Shown here piece by piece: positions 33,488-42,172 of a stretch of 64,000 nucleotides of DNA. Both the position numbers and the translations under genes were made by a program. The DNA comes from Bradyrhizobium acaciae (GTDB lineage Bacteria; Pseudomonadota; Alphaproteobacteria; Rhizobiales; Xanthobacteraceae). The DNA lies in contig NZ_JACMYK010000012.1 of NCBI RefSeq assembly GCF_020889785.1, positions 1 through 64,000 on the forward strand. The letters are read 5' to 3'. How positions within the stretch are numbered: position 1 is the stretch's first letter; each line of letters begins with the position of its first letter. Under the pieces are notes generated by a model, which searched no databases, was not told the origin of the DNA, and was given only the letters and a program-made list of their open reading frames with translations.

Positions 33488-33601
33488 ATGTTCGTCGCCA
33501 TTCGAGTCATGATCCTGATCGCCAGCGCGTATGCCGGCTCCGCCATTGCGGAGATGCAGTTTGCGCCGCTGCCGAGTCTTGCGGCTTCGTCCGCGCCGTA
33601 G
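33488..33601 (+). CDS. Very small exported peptide, 37 residues
   Basis: ATG 33488 has a strong ribosome site (GAGGAGGCACC). The product MFVAIRVMILIASAYAGSAI... reads as a signal peptide with a likely cut after SAIA, leaving about 16 residues (EMQFAPLPSLAASSAP). It would be a small exported peptide or a leader. No homologue recognised. On the other strand a frame with a hydrophobic start overlaps it but lacks a ribosome site. Confidence 0.5.
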   Translation: MFVAIRVMILIASAYAGSAIAEMQFAPLPSLAASSAP

Positions 33602-33870
33602 GCGCGTTGTGGAGGCGTCGAGTGAGCCTGGCGACCGATCGACGTCGAGCATCAAGACAAGAAACACGGCAAGCGCTGCGATGACGAATCGCATTTACTT
33701 CGTGAGACCTGAATTGTGATGTGAGCTGCGCGCAAGTGCATTTCGGATAGCGACTCTTAGCGGGTCGATTGCGCCAAAGCGGTGATCTCTGCCGTTCCGC
33801 CGCAGCTTTGCACATTGGAACTTCGGCGCTTGCCGTAACTTTACGGAAGGTAGCCACGTTGGGATACGCG

Positions 33871-34869
33871 ATGTTCCGACATTTTTCCGTTGCGCCTTTT
33901 GCTCTCGTCCTTTTGCTTGCCCCGGCCGCGCCCGCGATCGCGGCCGGCCTCGATGCCGCCGCGATCAACGACGCTGCGGCACCACCGGCAAAATTGCCGG
34001 GCAGGCAACAGATCAACGCTTCCATTGCCAAGCTAGAGATCCTGCTCGATCGCGCGCATTTCTCCCCCGGTGAGATCGACGGCGAGCTTGGCGAGAACGC
34101 GCAGAAGGCACTCACTGCGTTCGCCACTGCGAACGGATTGTCGTTCGACAAGGCCGTGACGCCGGATCTCTGGACCAGGCTCACCTCTGCCAGCGAAGGC
34201 GCCGCGATCGTCAATTACACGATCGTCGACGCTGATGTGAAAGGCCCGTTCCTGGCGAAGGTCCCCGTAAAGATGGAGAGCATGAAGAGTCTGCCGGCGC
34301 TGAATTACACCAGCCCGCGCGAGGCGCTCGCCGAGAAATTCCATATGAGCGAGGCGCTGCTTCAGGCACTCAATCCCGGACGGAAGTTCGACAAGGCCGG
34401 CGAGACTATCGCGGTTGCGAACGTGCTCGACGTCGCAAAGCCTCCGGCGATTGCGCGCCTGGAAGTCGACAAGACCCGACAGACGCTCAGCGCATTCGAC
34501 GCTGCGGGGAAGCTGCTCGCCTTCTATCCCGCGACGGTCGGCAGCGCCGAGAAGCCCACGCCGACCGGCACGTTGAAGGTGACTGCGGTCAACAAGAACC
34601 CGACCTATCGCTACAATCCCAAATACAAGTTCAAGGGCGTCAAATCAAACAAGCCGTTCACGATCAGGCCCGGCCCTAACAATCCGGTCGGCGTGGTGTG
34701 GATCAACCTCTCGGGGGAAGGCTACGGCATTCACGGCACCGGCAATCCCGGCCTGGTCTCCAAGGCGGCATCCCATGGCTGCGTCCGGCTCACGAACTGG
34801 GATGCGCTGCGCGTTGCGGCCGGCGTCGCGAAGGGGACGCCGGTTACATTCGTCGAGGGCGCACGATAA
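33871..34869 (+). CDS. L,D-transpeptidase (YkuD family) with peptidoglycan-binding domain
   Basis: 332 residues from ATG 33871, chosen because it gives a signal peptide (cut near APAIAAG); the frame is open from 33769. A peptidoglycan-binding helical domain covers about 50-105 (LDRAHFSPGEIDGELGENA), a LysM-like or linker part 145-185, and the YkuD domain 195-328. The catalytic site is H288 (GIHGTGNP), S301-H302-G303-C304 and R306 (SHGCVRL). It forms 3-3 cross-links in peptidoglycan or attaches proteins to it, in the periplasm. Confidence 0.93.
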   Translation: MFRHFSVAPFALVLLLAPAAPAIAAGLDAAAINDAAAPPAKLPGRQQINASIAKLEILLDRAHFSPGEIDGELGENAQKALTAFATANGLSFDKAVTPDLWTRLTSASEGAAIVNYTIVDADVKGPFLAKVPVKMESMKSLPALNYTSPREALAEKFHMSEALLQALNPGRKFDKAGETIAVANVLDVAKPPAIARLEVDKTRQTLSAFDAAGKLLAFYPATVGSAEKPTPTGTLKVTAVNKNPTYRYNPKYKFKGVKSNKPFTIRPGPNNPVGVVWINLSGEGYGIHGTGNPGLVSKAASHGCVRLTNWDALRVAAGVAKGTPVTFVEGAR

Positions 34870-34893
34870 TGCGGTGACCGCAGGAGACGACGG

Positions 34894-35121
34894 CTATTGG
34901 TCGGTCGGACGTTTTCTGCTCAGGAATTCCGGCATCGCATCGTGACTCGCAGGCAGGCTGTCGTCCAGCAACAGGAAGTGCACGCAGCCCTCGACGGCTT
35001 GCGATGTGCGAGCAAATTGTTCGGCGAGGCTTAGAATGATTGCGCGCTTGTCCGGCTCCATGATGCAATAGAACGCCAGCGTGAGTCTGAGGGCTTCCTT
35101 ATCGTCGGGGCGGCCGAGCAT
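34894..35121 (-). CDS. Small hypothetical protein, 75 residues
   Basis: ATG 35121 is preceded by CGGAGA at 5 bases. The reading frame is open to 35394, but the upstream part runs into palindromic repeat C (35355-35460), so the longer N-terminus is probably not native. The product is a soluble helical protein (RPDDKEALRLTLAFYCIMEP, ILSLAEQFAR) of a type seen often in Bradyrhizobium; no function known. It is convergent with the L,D-transpeptidase gene. Confidence 0.65.
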   Translation of the reverse strand: MLGRPDDKEALRLTLAFYCIMEPDKRAIILSLAEQFARTSQAVEGCVHFLLLDDSLPASHDAMPEFLSRKRPTDQ

Positions 35122-35354
35122 TGAAGTCTCCGAGAATTCGCAGCAGGCCGCAGCGCGCGCGAGGCCGTTAGTCCCGTTCGGCATCTTGACATCGGCAGCA
35201 ACGGCTTCCGAGCGAAGATTCTCCGCGATCGCCGACGAGGCTTCGCGGACAAATCCCGCGGCGCGAATCGCTTCGGCGACGAAGCGCAGGTCGATGCGGA
35301 AGTGCAGGGCGCGCAGTAGATCCTGTCTGTTTTGTTTTCGGGGCACGCTCGCTT

Positions 35355-35460
35355 CGTCATTCCGGGGCGTGCGAAGCACGAGTCCGGAATCCATTTCACC
35401 ACCAACACTGACGCGCGATGGATGCCGGGCTCAGCCCTTTGGGCCGCCCCGGAATGACGA
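35355..35460. repeat. Palindromic repeat, family C
   Basis: 106-bp element whose ends GTCATTCCGGGGCG and CGCCCCGGAATGAC are perfect inverted copies. It lies upstream of the small gene at 34894-35121 and its edge reads into that gene's open frame. The rest of the gap 35122-35777, apart from this and the next repeat, holds no gene that I can support. Confidence 0.75.
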
Positions 35461-35612
35461 GCGAGGGCAGGCGCGGGCCCATGCAACCGATTGCCCGACG
35501 GCGCAAGCTCCCTGCGCCCGCTGCAAGAACGGGCGGAACGAAGAGTAAGGCTCGGGCAATCATGCCGCGAGAATGCGAAGCCATCGTCCACCGACCGCGC
35601 AACACATCTGGT

Positions 35613-35743
35613 GTCATCCCTGCGAAAGCAGAGACCCATAGCCACAGATGCCTGACGTTGAAGGACGGCGGAACGACGAGTCCTGCTCATTACATCCGCC
35701 GCGGAGTATGGGTCCCTGCTTTCGCAGCGACGACCCGCGGAAG
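35613..35743. repeat. Palindromic repeat, family D
   Basis: 131-bp element with ends TGCGAAAGCAGAGACCCATA and TATGGGTCCCTGCTTTCGCA, inverted with a single mismatch. It starts 34 bp past the stop of the reverse-strand 58-residue gene (stop at 35778). Confidence 0.75.
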
Positions 35744-35777
35744 AAGCGCGCCTCTCAGCTTAGGCGCGGCGGCGGCC

Positions 35778-35954
35778 TTATTGGTCCACCTTCGGCGGCT
35801 TGGCCGCAATGTCGAAGCCGAGCCGCAGCGCACGTTCCTGGCGCTCTTCCGACAAGAACCTCAGCTCCCGTTCCAGCGACCGCGCAACCTCGTCCTGCGT
35901 TTCCTTGGAGTGGCGGCGGGAGCCGCCTTGCGGTTTGGCCGGTTGGGCAGTCAC
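35778..35954 (-). CDS. Small charged protein, 58 residues
   Basis: Reverse-strand reading from GTG 35954 to TAA at 35778, preceded by AAGGG at 8 bases. The product is soluble and strongly charged: a Pro/Gln/Gly-rich start, then a helix ETQDEVARSLERELRFLSEE followed by RQERALRLGFDIAAKPPKVDQ. It looks like an amphipathic coiled-coil helix. No family recognised. A good candidate for a gene that length cut-offs would miss. Confidence 0.5.
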   Translation of the reverse strand: MTAQPAKPQGGSRRHSKETQDEVARSLERELRFLSEERQERALRLGFDIAAKPPKVDQ

Positions 35955-36497
35955 GGGAGAACCCTTGTCATCGCAGCGTCACACGCCGTGATGCCACGAC
36001 CAGCGTCGGCACGACAATCAAAAAGAATTCAGCCGATGCCGTTTGGAATGTTTGTTGTGCAACTGACTCAAATTTGGGCAGGAAATTCTCTCGGGCCTCG
36101 TCTGAGCCTCGCCGCGAACACAACCGCATTCAGGCGGGGACCTGCGATCTCATCAATTCGGATGAGAACGCTCGGTTCCCACGAAATCATTTCCGGAATC
36201 GCGCGAAGACGTCCTGAAACCGACAAGGTCTAACCTTAGTAGCGTTGTGAAGGACGGGGCCTGGTGAGACGCTGACAACTGTGGTCGTGAGATTCACGAT
36301 CTGGGTCGTGAGGTCCGCCGGTCCTCCTGAGACGTTGGGGTTGATCTCGGAAATGAAGAAGCCGAATGCTGTGCCATATGTCTGGGCGGCCGCGCTGATC
36401 GCGGTCGTGATATGGGGCGTGAGCGGTACCCCGCAGATGGCACATACCTCCGCCAACACGCATCTGGCCCGGGCGCGGTAGCGCCCGAGAGGCCCGG
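35955..36497. other. 543-bp gap with no confident gene
   Basis: Two opposite-strand open frames overlap at about 36236-36481: a 42-residue single-TM-like frame from ATG 36353 (+) and a longer reverse frame reading CAICGVPLTPHITTAISAAA. Both have GC-rich third positions, neither has a strong ribosome site, so no call is made. Nothing else was seen. Confidence 0.3.
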
Positions 36498-37253
36498 CTA
36501 GAGCTTCGGGCGAAGCGAGCGCTGCATGTCCATCGTGTAGGTGTAGCGCCCTTCGGGGTGCGTGGTGATGGTCACCTCGAACAGTTCCTCGCGTACACCG
36601 TAGTAGCGGCGGACCACGGTGAGCGCCGGCGAGCCGGTCTTGACGCCGAGCGACTTGGCGATCGGCGCGGGCATGCCCCGGACGAAGATCTCCATCTGCG
36701 CGCGCTCGGTGACCTGGCCGTACATCTTGGCGATCTGCTCGTGCACCGGGGTGCGGCCGTGGTCGCTGCGTGTCACCACATCGGCGAACCGGCGCAGCAC
36801 GTAGATCTCGGTCCAACCGAGCGGCGCGGCGAACTGGTCCGAGCGGCGCACCGCCTCGATCAGGAACCAGCTCCTGCCGGGCTCGCATTTCAGAAGTCCC
36901 GCCAGCTTGCGGTCGGCCACGATGTCGCTGCTGGCAACGACGTCGCGGTAGGTTTCGTTGGAATAGCGCAGCCACTCGCCGAGCGACTTGACGCTGTGGG
37001 TGAACAGCACCGGCGGCTCCGAGGCGATCACCACCGAACCGAGGCCGGCGCGGCGCACGATCAGGCCCTGGTCGATTAGGATGCGCAGCGCCTCGCGCAC
37101 GGTCTGGCGGCTCGCCTGGTAGCTCGCCATCAATTCGGTTTCGGTCGGCAGCAGATTACCGACCGTGTAGGTGCCGAGCCGGATGTCCTTCTGCAGTCCG
37201 GTGGCGATGTCGCGGTAGCGGGACGATCTCGCTCGGTCCGGTTGTTCAGACAT
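36498..37253 (-). CDS. GntR-family (HutC/UTRA) transcriptional regulator
   Basis: 251 residues. The winged-helix DNA-binding domain is residues about 10-78 (ETELMASYQASRQTVREALRILI, then GLGSVV in the wing), and the UTRA ligand-binding domain about 95-245 (ERAQMEIFVRGMP, ALTVVRRYYG). It is the last gene of a four-gene reverse-strand operon, 6 bp after the Gfo/Idh gene. Two copies of a 16-bp palindrome in the divergent promoter region (40129-40209) are likely its operators. The inducer is unknown; it is probably a metabolite of this pathway. Confidence 0.9.
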   Translation of the reverse strand: MSEQPDRARSSRYRDIATGLQKDIRLGTYTVGNLLPTETELMASYQASRQTVREALRILIDQGLIVRRAGLGSVVIASEPPVLFTHSVKSLGEWLRYSNETYRDVVASSDIVADRKLAGLLKCEPGRSWFLIEAVRRSDQFAAPLGWTEIYVLRRFADVVTRSDHGRTPVHEQIAKMYGQVTERAQMEIFVRGMPAPIAKSLGVKTGSPALTVVRRYYGVREELFEVTITTHPEGRYTYTMDMQRSLRPKL

Positions 37254-37259
37254 GGCAAG

Positions 37260-38240
37260 TCACTGGTATGCCGTATGGCAGGCAACCGGATGTCCTGTCT
37301 GCATCGATTGCAGCGCGGCCTCGAACGCGGCGAGCGTCGCGAGCACATCTGCCTCCGGTACCGGGAACGGCTGTCTGCCTTCGACCGCGTCGGCAAAGGC
37401 GGCGAGTTCCGCGGTGAGCGTGTTGACGGCCGGATAACGCCTCGTCGCAGGTGCTTCGCCGGATGTCCGTAGCACCATCGTCCCCTCGTCGAGCACCTCT
37501 GCCGATCCCTTCGTTCCGAACACATGCACGCGCCAATAGAACGGTGTTGCGCGGATCGTCGCAAGGGTTGCATTGACGCCATTCACAAATTCAATCGCTA
37601 AAGTTGCAGTGTCGAGCGGCGGCGGTCCCGCCTCGCGTTCGCTCAACCGGGCATAGACCCGGCGTGCCGGACCAAGCAGGCTGACGAAGCCGTCGAGCAC
37701 ATGCAGCCCCGCGCCGGTCAGCCCGCCGCCGGGTGACTCCTCCGGCGACAGCCGCCAGCCCTGCGTGATGGCCTGCGAGTTCTCGTTGCTGTTGTGGCCC
37801 TCGGCATGCAGGATCGTGCCGAGTTCGCCGGAGGCTGCGATCGCGCGCAGCGCCTGCATCGAGGGCCAGAACCGGCGGTTATGCCCGACTGCGAGCAGCA
37901 CGCCGGCGTCGCGGCAGGCCGCGAACATCTCGGCCGCATCGTCGCGCCGGAGCGCCAGCGGCTTCTCGCAAAACACCTGCTTACCGGCTCTGGCCGCCGC
38001 GATCACCTGGCCCTTGTGCAGCGAATGCGGCGTTGCCAGCAGCACGGCATCGATGCCTGGCTCGGCGAGCACGGCCTCCAGGCTTGGCGCAGGCGACAGG
38101 CCGTGCGCTGCGCAGAAGCTCGCGGCGCCGGGGATGTCGGGTTCCACCGCGCTGACGATCCTGAGCCGGGGCTCGCTCTGCGCAGCCTCGACCAGCGCGC
38201 GGCCCCAGCGGCCGAGGCCCGCGATCGCACAATTGATCAT
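37260..38240 (-). CDS. Gfo/Idh/MocA-family oxidoreductase
   Basis: NAD(P)-dependent dehydrogenase of 326 residues. The Rossmann start INCAIAGLGRWGRAL is followed by GKQVFCEKPLAL with the catalytic-type Lys in EKP, then GHNRRFWPSMQAL and the C-terminal alpha/beta domain. The family acts on sugars, inositols and related polyols, but the members vary widely. The ATG overlaps the upstream gene's stop by 4 bp, so it is part of the tctC-gntR operon. Confidence 0.9.
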   Translation of the reverse strand: MINCAIAGLGRWGRALVEAAQSEPRLRIVSAVEPDIPGAASFCAAHGLSPAPSLEAVLAEPGIDAVLLATPHSLHKGQVIAAARAGKQVFCEKPLALRRDDAAEMFAACRDAGVLLAVGHNRRFWPSMQALRAIAASGELGTILHAEGHNSNENSQAITQGWRLSPEESPGGGLTGAGLHVLDGFVSLLGPARRVYARLSEREAGPPPLDTATLAIEFVNGVNATLATIRATPFYWRVHVFGTKGSAEVLDEGTMVLRTSGEAPATRRYPAVNTLTAELAAFADAVEGRQPFPVPEADVLATLAAFEAALQSMQTGHPVACHTAYQ

Positions 38241-39121
38241 GAGTGGTCCTTGTCCTGATCGCGTCCGGCACGGATCGCCTCGATGATTGCGGAGCTGTCG
38301 CTGTCCGGGCCCTCAAGCGCGATCGCCGCGCGCAGCAGTTCGGCTTGCACGGAGGTCAGCGGCAGGGGCAGGCCGCGCCGGCCGGCCTCCTGCAGGATCA
38401 GTTCGGCGTCCTTCAAGGTCTGCGCGATGTGCGATTGCGGCGAGAAATCCCGCGCCAGCATCTTCGGTCCCTTGCTGTCCATCACTCTGGAATATGCCGC
38501 CGATTGCCGCGCGGTCGCAAGGAAGGTCGTGCCGTCGAGGCCGAGCGCCTCGGCAAGTGCGATGCCTTCGGCCAGCGCGGCGCGGTTGTTCTGCAGGATC
38601 AGGTTGATGGCGAGCTTGGTGCGGCTGGCATTGCCGATCGCGCCGACATTGATCCGCTGCGGGCAGAGTATGTCGAGCGTTGCGGCGGCGGCGATGATGT
38701 CGGCCTCACCGGCGACCAGCGCGGTGGCCGTGCCGGCGCGCACCTCGGCGCTGGTGCCCGAGATCGGCGCTTCGATGAAGCCAAGGCGGGCGTGCGCCGC
38801 GAATTCGGCGATCGCCGTAATCTCGCCCGGCGCGCAGGTGGTGGTGCAGATCACGACCGGCGGCAGCCTGGCGCTGGCAAGGTCCGGCAGCAATCCCTTG
38901 ACCTGGGCCGCGTCGTACACCGCGATGACGATGGTCCGGCAGCGCGCCGCCACGTCGGCGGCGAAGGCCGCGAACTCGGCGCCGCTCGACCTCAGCCCAT
39001 CGGTCTTCGCCGCATCGATATCGAAGCCGATCACGCCTACGCCGGCGTCGATCAGCCGCGCGGAAAGCGCCGATCCCATCAGCCCCAATCCGATCATGCC
39101 GACAGGTGTCTCGTGAGACAT
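38237..39121 (-). CDS. 3-hydroxyisobutyrate dehydrogenase-type NAD(P)-dependent enzyme
   Basis: Beta-hydroxyacid dehydrogenase of 294 residues, with the NAD site VGMIGLGLMGSALSARLID, the catalytic-type loop EAPISGTSAEVRAGTATALV and NASRTKLAINLILQNNRAAL with the catalytic Lys (KLAINL). It oxidises a beta-hydroxyacid such as 3-hydroxyisobutyrate, tartronate or glycerate-like substrates. It follows tctC by 19 bp and overlaps the Gfo/Idh gene by 4 bp. Confidence 0.9.
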   Translation of the reverse strand: MSHETPVGMIGLGLMGSALSARLIDAGVGVIGFDIDAAKTDGLRSSGAEFAAFAADVAARCRTIVIAVYDAAQVKGLLPDLASARLPPVVICTTTCAPGEITAIAEFAAHARLGFIEAPISGTSAEVRAGTATALVAGEADIIAAAATLDILCPQRINVGAIGNASRTKLAINLILQNNRAALAEGIALAEALGLDGTTFLATARQSAAYSRVMDSKGPKMLARDFSPQSHIAQTLKDAELILQEAGRRGLPLPLTSVQAELLRAAIALEGPDSDSSAIIEAIRAGRDQDKDHS

Positions 39122-39140
39122 GATGCGACGCCGCTTCGCG

Positions 39141-40100
39141 CTATTGCGGCTGGATGCCCGCCGCCTTCACCTCCGCCGACCAGCGCACGACCTCGCTCTT
39201 GACGAAGGCGCCGAACTCGGCCGGCGTCAGCGGCGCCACGATCACGCCGACATCGGCGAGTTTCTTCTTCGTCTCCGGCATCGCGAGGTATTTGGCGCAC
39301 TCGGCGTAGATCTTGTTGACGATCGGTTCCGGCGTACCGGCCGGCGCGAACAGCCCGTACCAGATGGTGGCCTCGAAGCCGGGCATCGCTTCGGAGAGGG
39401 CGGGCAGGCCGGGCGTGAGCTCGTTGCGCGCCGCGGATGTGACGGCGATGCCGCGCAAGGTGCCGCCCTGCATCTGGGGGATCGCGACCGAGAAATCGCC
39501 GAAGGTCAGGTCGATCACACCCGCCATCACGTCGGTCATCGCCTGCGGCACGCCGCGGTAGGAGGCCGCAATCAGCGACAGGCCGCCGCGCGACTGCAGC
39601 TGCGCGATCGAGAGCTGCGATGCGCCGGAGCCGTAGCCGGCGGTCAAATTGGGCGTGGCCTTGGCGTAGCTGAGGAACTGCGGCAGGTCCTTGGCCGCAA
39701 GCTTCGGGTTGACCAGCAGCACCATCGCCGTCGTGGTGGTGCGGATGACCGGTGCGAAATCTTTCACCGGATCGTAGGGCAGGCTCTTCAGCGTCGCGAC
39801 GTTGCTGGCATGGGTGGTGTTGGTGCCCATCAACAGCGTGTAGCCGTCGGGCGCGCTGCGGGCGACTTCCTGGGCGCCGATGCTGCCGAGCGCCCCGGCG
39901 CGGTTCTCGATCAGCACGGTCTGGCCGAATGCGTCCTGCAGATGCTGGCCGACCAGCCGCGCGACATTGTCGGGGCCGGCGCCGGCCGGGAAGGGCACAA
40001 TGATCTTGAGCGGCCGTTGCGGGAAATCGTCCGCTGCGAGTGCCGGCAGGCCCGGAAGTGCCGCGAGCAGGACGACGAGCAGCCCCAGCCGTAACTTCAT
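39141..40100 (-). CDS. TctC-family (Bug) periplasmic solute receptor
   Basis: 319-residue periplasmic binding protein of the tripartite tricarboxylate/Bug family. ATG 40100 has GGAGGGACCGGG upstream and a signal peptide (LGLLVVLLAALPGLPALA). The mature protein has FPQRPLKIIVPFPAGAGPD and ENRAGALGSIGAQEVARSAPDGYT, the hallmark segments. No TctA/TctB membrane partners are in the window, as is common for Bug proteins. Ligands are carboxylates or aromatic acids; it is first in the operon and faces the divergent promoter region. Confidence 0.93.
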   Translation of the reverse strand: MKLRLGLLVVLLAALPGLPALAADDFPQRPLKIIVPFPAGAGPDNVARLVGQHLQDAFGQTVLIENRAGALGSIGAQEVARSAPDGYTLLMGTNTTHASNVATLKSLPYDPVKDFAPVIRTTTTAMVLLVNPKLAAKDLPQFLSYAKATPNLTAGYGSGASQLSIAQLQSRGGLSLIAASYRGVPQAMTDVMAGVIDLTFGDFSVAIPQMQGGTLRGIAVTSAARNELTPGLPALSEAMPGFEATIWYGLFAPAGTPEPIVNKIYAECAKYLAMPETKKKLADVGVIVAPLTPAEFGAFVKSEVVRWSAEVKAAGIQPQ

Positions 40101-40128
40101 CCCGGTCCCTCCGCGCCTGCTTTTGCAG

Positions 40129-40144
40129 ATTTATACGGACAAAT
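40129..40144. promoter_or_regulatory. Candidate GntR operator, copy 1
   Basis: ATTTATACGGACAAAT, an imperfect palindrome 28 bp upstream of tctC. It differs at one base from the reverse complement of copy 2 at 40194-40209. Confidence 0.65.
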
Positions 40145-40193
40145 ATATCCGAATGGCAAGCGTCCGGCCTATCGGAATATTGAGGCGTGCAGG

Positions 40194-40209
40194 ATTTATC
40201 CGTATAAAT
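40194..40209. promoter_or_regulatory. Candidate GntR operator, copy 2
   Basis: ATTTATCCGTATAAAT, arms ATTTAT/ATAAAT around a 4-bp centre, 26 bp upstream of the CMD-protein gene. With copy 1, each arm of the divergon has one operator near its start. Confidence 0.65.
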
Positions 40210-40235
40210 AGCCCATTCAGGGGAGCCAGAAGACG

Positions 40236-40625
40236 ATGGTGGACATCAGCGATCTCCATGCGCGCGGGCTGCGCCGGCGCCAGAAGATGTTCGGCGAAGG
40301 CGATGTCGCCAAGCGGATGGCGGCCGCGGGCGATTTCGGCACGCCGCTGCAAAACATCATCAATGCCTATGTCTATGGCGATGTCTGGGAGCGCAGCGGG
40401 CTGTCCGACCAGATCCGCAGCCTCGTGATGCTCGGCATCACCGCGGCGAGCAGCAAGCCCGCCGAGTTCCGCGTGCATGCCAAGGGCGCGCTCGCCAACG
40501 GCTGCACCGCCGCGCAGGTGCAGGACGTGCTGTTGCTGGTCGCGATGTATTGCGGCATCCCCGCCGCGATCGAGACCAGCAAGATCGCAGCCGAGGTGTT
40601 CGGCGAGGCGCCTGCGGAGGGGTAG
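40236..40625 (+). CDS. Carboxymuconolactone decarboxylase (CMD) family protein
   Basis: 129 residues, starting MVDISDLHARGLRRRQKMFG. The CMD fold is seen in NAYVYGDVWERSGLSDQIRSLV and EFRVHAKGALANGCTAAQVQDVLLLVAMYCGIPAA. It has one Cys in GCTA and one in YCGIP, not the CxxC of AhpD peroxidase-type members, so PcaC-type decarboxylation is more likely than peroxidase. Together with the next gene (PcaB-like), the pair recalls the protocatechuate branch, where CMD and CMLE are successive steps, but sequence divergence means the substrate may be different. Confidence 0.85.
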   Translation: MVDISDLHARGLRRRQKMFGEGDVAKRMAAAGDFGTPLQNIINAYVYGDVWERSGLSDQIRSLVMLGITAASSKPAEFRVHAKGALANGCTAAQVQDVLLLVAMYCGIPAAIETSKIAAEVFGEAPAEG

Positions 40626-40695
40626 GGCACCAGCCCGTGCCGTGATAGGGACGTTGCCGACTGCGACGGCAACAGGATGTGCCCAAGGATCTGCC

Positions 40696-42057
40696 ATGTC
40701 CGCCTTCCCGACCTCGACCACCGTGCTCGATTCCGTGCTGTTCCGCGATGCCTTCGGCACGCGCGCGATGCGCGAGGTGTTTTCCGATCTGCGGCTGATC
40801 GAGCGCTATGCCGAGGTCGAAGTCGCGCTGGCGAAGGCCGAAGCGCGTTGCGGCGTGATTCCGGTTGAAGCGGCCGAGCAGATCGCGGAGCGGACCAACG
40901 TCGCCGCGTTCGATTTCGATCTGCTGCGGCAGGAGACCGATGTGGTCGGCTACCCGATCCTGCCGCTGGTGCATCAGATGGCAAAGCAGTGCGGTGAGGC
41001 CGGCCGCTATGTCCATTGGGGCGCGACCACCCAGGACATCATGGACACCGCCGTGGTGCTGCAGCTGCGCGATGGCCTGGGGATCATCGAGGATGACATC
41101 GCTGCGTTGCGCGGCATCCTCGTCGATCTCTCGAAGAAATACCGCGACACGCCGATGGCCGGCCGCACCCATTTGCAGCAGGCGCTGCCGGTGACCTTCG
41201 GCTACAAGACCGCAATCTGGCTCGCCGCGTTCGATCGGCACGCCGTGCGACTGGCAGAGCTGAAGCCGCGCGCACTGGTCGGCCAGTTCGCCGGCGCTGC
41301 CGGCACGCTGGCCTCGCTGGGCGACAAGGGCTTCGAGGTCCAAAAGGCGCTGTGCGAGGAACTCGGGCTCGGCGTTCCTGTCTCGACCTGGCATGTCGCG
41401 CGCGACGGTCTGGCGGAAGCGGTAAATTACCTCGCGCTGGTCACGGGAACACTCGGCAAGATCGCGCTCGACATCATGATCATGGCCTCCACCGAATTCG
41501 GCGAGGTCTACGAACCCTTCGTGATGGGACGCGGCGCGTCCTCGACCATGCCGCAGAAGCGCAACCCGATCTCGTCGGAGCTGATGCTCGCGGCCGCCAA
41601 GGCGGTGCGTCAGCATGCCGGCCTGATGCTGGACGCGATGGTGCAGGATTTCGAACGAGCCACCGGTCCGTGGCACGCCGAATGGATGGCGATCCCGGAA
41701 AGTTTTGTGCTGACAGCAGGCGCTTTGCACCAGGCCAGGTTCGCGCTTGGCGGCCTGATCGTCGACGGGAAGCGGATGGCCGACAATCTCGACGTCAGCC
41801 GCGGGCTGATCGTTGCTGAAGCCGTGATGATGGGCCTTGCGCCCGCGATCGGCCGGCAAGAGGCGCACGACGTCGTTTATGATGCCTGCCGTGTGGCCAA
41901 CGACAAGGGCCTGACGCTGGCCGAGGCGCTGGCCGCGGATGATCGCGTCGCGAGCCGGATCGATCGGGCGACGATCGACCGCCTCACCGCGCCGAAAAAC
42001 TATCTCGGCCTTGCGCCCGAGATGGTCGACCGGGTGCTGACGTCTGTGAAGCGGTAA
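40696..42057 (+). CDS. PcaB/adenylosuccinate-lyase-family lyase
   Basis: 453 residues from ATG 40696 with AAGGATC upstream. The aspartase/fumarase superfamily signature is GASSTMPQKRNPIS, and GATTQDIMDTAVVLQL and the catalytic-loop region THLQQALPVTFGYK are also present. The closest form is 3-carboxy-cis,cis-muconate cycloisomerase. It is 70 bp after the CMD gene and the same way round, so the two likely act in sequence on a dicarboxylic or muconate-type acid. True protocatechuate genes (pcaGH, pcaD) are not in the window. Confidence 0.88.
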   Translation: MSAFPTSTTVLDSVLFRDAFGTRAMREVFSDLRLIERYAEVEVALAKAEARCGVIPVEAAEQIAERTNVAAFDFDLLRQETDVVGYPILPLVHQMAKQCGEAGRYVHWGATTQDIMDTAVVLQLRDGLGIIEDDIAALRGILVDLSKKYRDTPMAGRTHLQQALPVTFGYKTAIWLAAFDRHAVRLAELKPRALVGQFAGAAGTLASLGDKGFEVQKALCEELGLGVPVSTWHVARDGLAEAVNYLALVTGTLGKIALDIMIMASTEFGEVYEPFVMGRGASSTMPQKRNPISSELMLAAAKAVRQHAGLMLDAMVQDFERATGPWHAEWMAIPESFVLTAGALHQARFALGGLIVDGKRMADNLDVSRGLIVAEAVMMGLAPAIGRQEAHDVVYDACRVANDKGLTLAEALAADDRVASRIDRATIDRLTAPKNYLGLAPEMVDRVLTSVKR

Positions 42058-42172
42058 AATTCGACGCAATTGCTCGCTGTGGCGTGATCGGGCGCCGCGG
42101 GCGGGAACCTTGCGAATGCGGATCGAATTGGACTACGAATCCTGAAGAGACCCTCAAACGACACGGCGCTTC

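Noticed and set aside
33428..33694. Reverse frame starting MRFVIAALAVFLVLMLDV
   Set aside because: The first 20 residues look like a signal peptide, but there is no ribosome site, the rest is low-quality Arg-rich sequence, and it overlaps the better-supported 37-codon gene.
34894..35394. 166-residue version of the small reverse gene
   Set aside because: Its N-terminal part is translated from palindromic repeat C; the ribosome site supports the shorter start at 35121.
36236..36481. Opposite-strand open frames (42 residues forward from 36353; about 85 residues reverse)
   Set aside because: Both have GC-rich third positions, neither has a convincing ribosome site or family. I could not choose, so no gene is called.
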